Shown: piece by piece, positions 51,971 through 53,032 of the stretch
Position numbering within the stretch: the stretch's first letter is position 1
Layout: every line of letters starts with the position of its first letter
Assembly (NCBI GenBank): GCA_913047795.1
Contig: CAJWTS010000019.1
Span: forward strand, 1-53,032
Direction of reading: 5' to 3'
DNA length: 53,032 bases
From: an uncultured Verrucomicrobiota bacterium
GTDB lineage: Bacteria > Verrucomicrobiota > Kiritimatiellia > CAJWTS01
Translations under genes and position numbers: made by a program
The notes under the pieces: generated by a model
Database searches by the model: none
Seen by the model: only the letters and a program-made list of their open reading frames with translations
What the model was told of the DNA's origin: nothing

Positions 51971-52981
51971 ATGAAAGCCCTTTTAATATTCCTGATGAGC
52001 GGGCTGATCGCCGCCGAGCCGCTCGACATTGCCCGCATGACGGTGGACGGCTCCAACGTGGTGTTACACGTGGCGCATGGGCGGGCCAACGCGAACTACG
52101 CAATCGTTTACAGTGACGAGCGTCCGGAAGCACCCGCGTCGATTCTGCGCCGCATTCTCGCCCCGCCCGTGCCCGCCTTCCGGGTTGCGGACCGAGGTTT
52201 CGTGGCAAGCGGTGTGCGAACACGATACTACCGCACCGTCACAATCTCCGGCGGTCGGTCCCTGACCAGTTCGGTGCCATGGATGGCGCAACAGCAAGAG
52301 CGACGCGCCGGAAAATGGATCATGACCGCGGTGCCGGTCCGCTTCGACACGAGAGAAAAGTACAACCTCGACGCCGCACTCGGACGTCAACTGGCACATG
52401 GCCTGTTCGGAAGTTCCCTCGGCTCCGACTCACCGGCGGTGCGCGTCTGGGACTATAGCCTGCTGGACTGGACCCGATTCTACCTCGGCCCGGACGGGCG
52501 CTGGTATGAACGCGATGACATACCGGCCAACTACCTGATCGAACCCGGCCAGGCCTTCTGGATACGGATTCCGCAAGGCAGCGTACCCCGATCCACGGCC
52601 CTCTTCGTGGGCCGCCCGCACACGGAATCGACCGACGTCCTGTTTCCCGCGGGAAAATGGATCGCGTTCGCGTGGCCGTTCGCGCGACGACAGTTCGAAA
52701 CGGAGGGCGCGCCAGGTCAACAGGGCTGGGGCTTTTTGGCCGGCGGCGGACGCGGCGGCGAGAACTGGGAGTCCGCGGACAACATGTTCGTCGAGTACGA
52801 GAGGGTGGTTCACAACGTCTATCTCGGTCTGGACGGTCGATGGCGGGCACGCGGGAGCCGGAAGTTCGTGCCGCTCGCACTTGAGAACGGAAAAGGTTAC
52901 TACTACCACAGTCGCGGAACGTCCTTCGTGTGGCGCGCGCGGCAGGCAAATGAACCGCACAGCAAGAGGAATAAAAGATGA
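51971..52981 (+). CDS. Secreted beta-rich protein, unknown function
   Basis: 336 residues from ATG 51971; the frame is open upstream through nadB, but only this start gives a signal peptide (MKALLIFLMSGLIAAEPLDI). The mature protein is rich in Trp, Tyr and aromatic pairs (KGYYYHSRGTSFVWRARQA) with a repeated internal pattern: YLGPDGRWYERDDIPANYLI around residue 175 and YLGLDGRWRARGSRKFVPLA around residue 290. GQAFWIRIPQG and LFPAGKWIAFAWPFARRQ fit a beta-sandwich or propeller. I recognise no family. The stop codon overlaps the ATG of the following gene. Confidence 0.75.
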   Translation: MKALLIFLMSGLIAAEPLDIARMTVDGSNVVLHVAHGRANANYAIVYSDERPEAPASILRRILAPPVPAFRVADRGFVASGVRTRYYRTVTISGGRSLTSSVPWMAQQQERRAGKWIMTAVPVRFDTREKYNLDAALGRQLAHGLFGSSLGSDSPAVRVWDYSLLDWTRFYLGPDGRWYERDDIPANYLIEPGQAFWIRIPQGSVPRSTALFVGRPHTESTDVLFPAGKWIAFAWPFARRQFETEGAPGQQGWGFLAGGGRGGENWESADNMFVEYERVVHNVYLGLDGRWRARGSRKFVPLALENGKGYYYHSRGTSFVWRARQANEPHSKRNKR

Positions 52982-53032
52982 GTGATGATGGCAACGTGAT
53001 CAAAGTGCACGCAAGTGGTCCCTACGAGGTTT
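52978..53032 (+). CDS. Start of a further gene, cut by window edge
   Basis: An ATG overlaps the preceding stop (ATGA) with AGAGGAATAA upstream. The visible 18 residues are MSDDGNVIKVHASGPYEV. The GPYxV turn resembles the first strand of CDGSH-type iron-sulfur proteins, but this is too little text to assign a family. Confidence 0.5.
   Translation, partial: MSDDGNVIKVHASGPYEV

Overview
The window is GC-rich, densely coded DNA from a free-living bacterium. Several features point to the PVC superphylum (Kiritimatiellota, Lentisphaerota or Verrucomicrobiota): secreted carbohydrate esterases of the sialate O-acetylesterase type, a SASA-PDZ-DUF6288-like giant, a short PVC-style pseudopilin with a CVNNLRQ block, AGE-type and PhyH-type enzymes, and many one-off secreted proteins. 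This placement is inferred from gene families, not from a marker gene. No rRNA, tRNA, CRISPR array or insertion sequence was seen.

Layout. 1-10.2 kb: the 5' part of an MgtE Mg2+ transporter, an AGE-type lipoprotein, a translationally coupled ECF sigma / anti-sigma-like / secreted-protein operon, a His-rich exported protein with a clear terminator, a REC-PAS-kinase-REC protein, a lytic transglycosylase, and a secreted esterase whose signal peptide is built from 15-bp tandem repeats. 10.3-16.3 kb: one 2002-residue secreted protein with repeated lectin-like (ConA/DUF1080-like) modules. 16.3-25.7 kb: the most unusual region, one operon-like block with a lipoyl/PSBD mini-E2, a FabG-like reductase, a KS/KS-beta pair, E1 alpha, E1 beta, a family 2 glycosyltransferase, an acyl carrier protein, two alpha/beta hydrolases with atypical nucleophile positions, and a WecG/TagA glycosyltransferase. 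25.9-36.6 kb: thioredoxin-fold proteins, two carbohydrate-esterase loci, a pseudopilin, a decayed PDZ duplicate, a PhyH dioxygenase and small lipoproteins. 36.7-53 kb: NfeD-like, HlyIII-like and DEAD-box helicase genes (the helicase tail is cut off by an in-frame stop), an ABC transporter with DUF1854 partner, a permuted single-chain acyl-CoA carboxylase, icd, nadB and a secreted protein.

How the genes may work together. The 16.3-24.8 kb block reads as a dedicated acyl-assembly pathway. An E1 alpha/beta pair would decarboxylate a 2-oxo acid onto the lipoyl arm of a mini-E2 that has no acyltransferase domain. The acyl group could then pass to the KS/KS-beta pair or the ACP, be extended and reduced by the FabG-like enzyme, and be transferred or hydrolysed by two hydrolases that resemble those accompanying exosortase-A-type polysaccharide loci. 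The glycosyltransferases on both sides suggest that the product acylates, or is built into, a glycan or glycolipid. This is inference from domain content and gene order. No exosortase, acyltransferase, dehydratase, phosphopantetheinyl transferase or E3 gene lies in the window.
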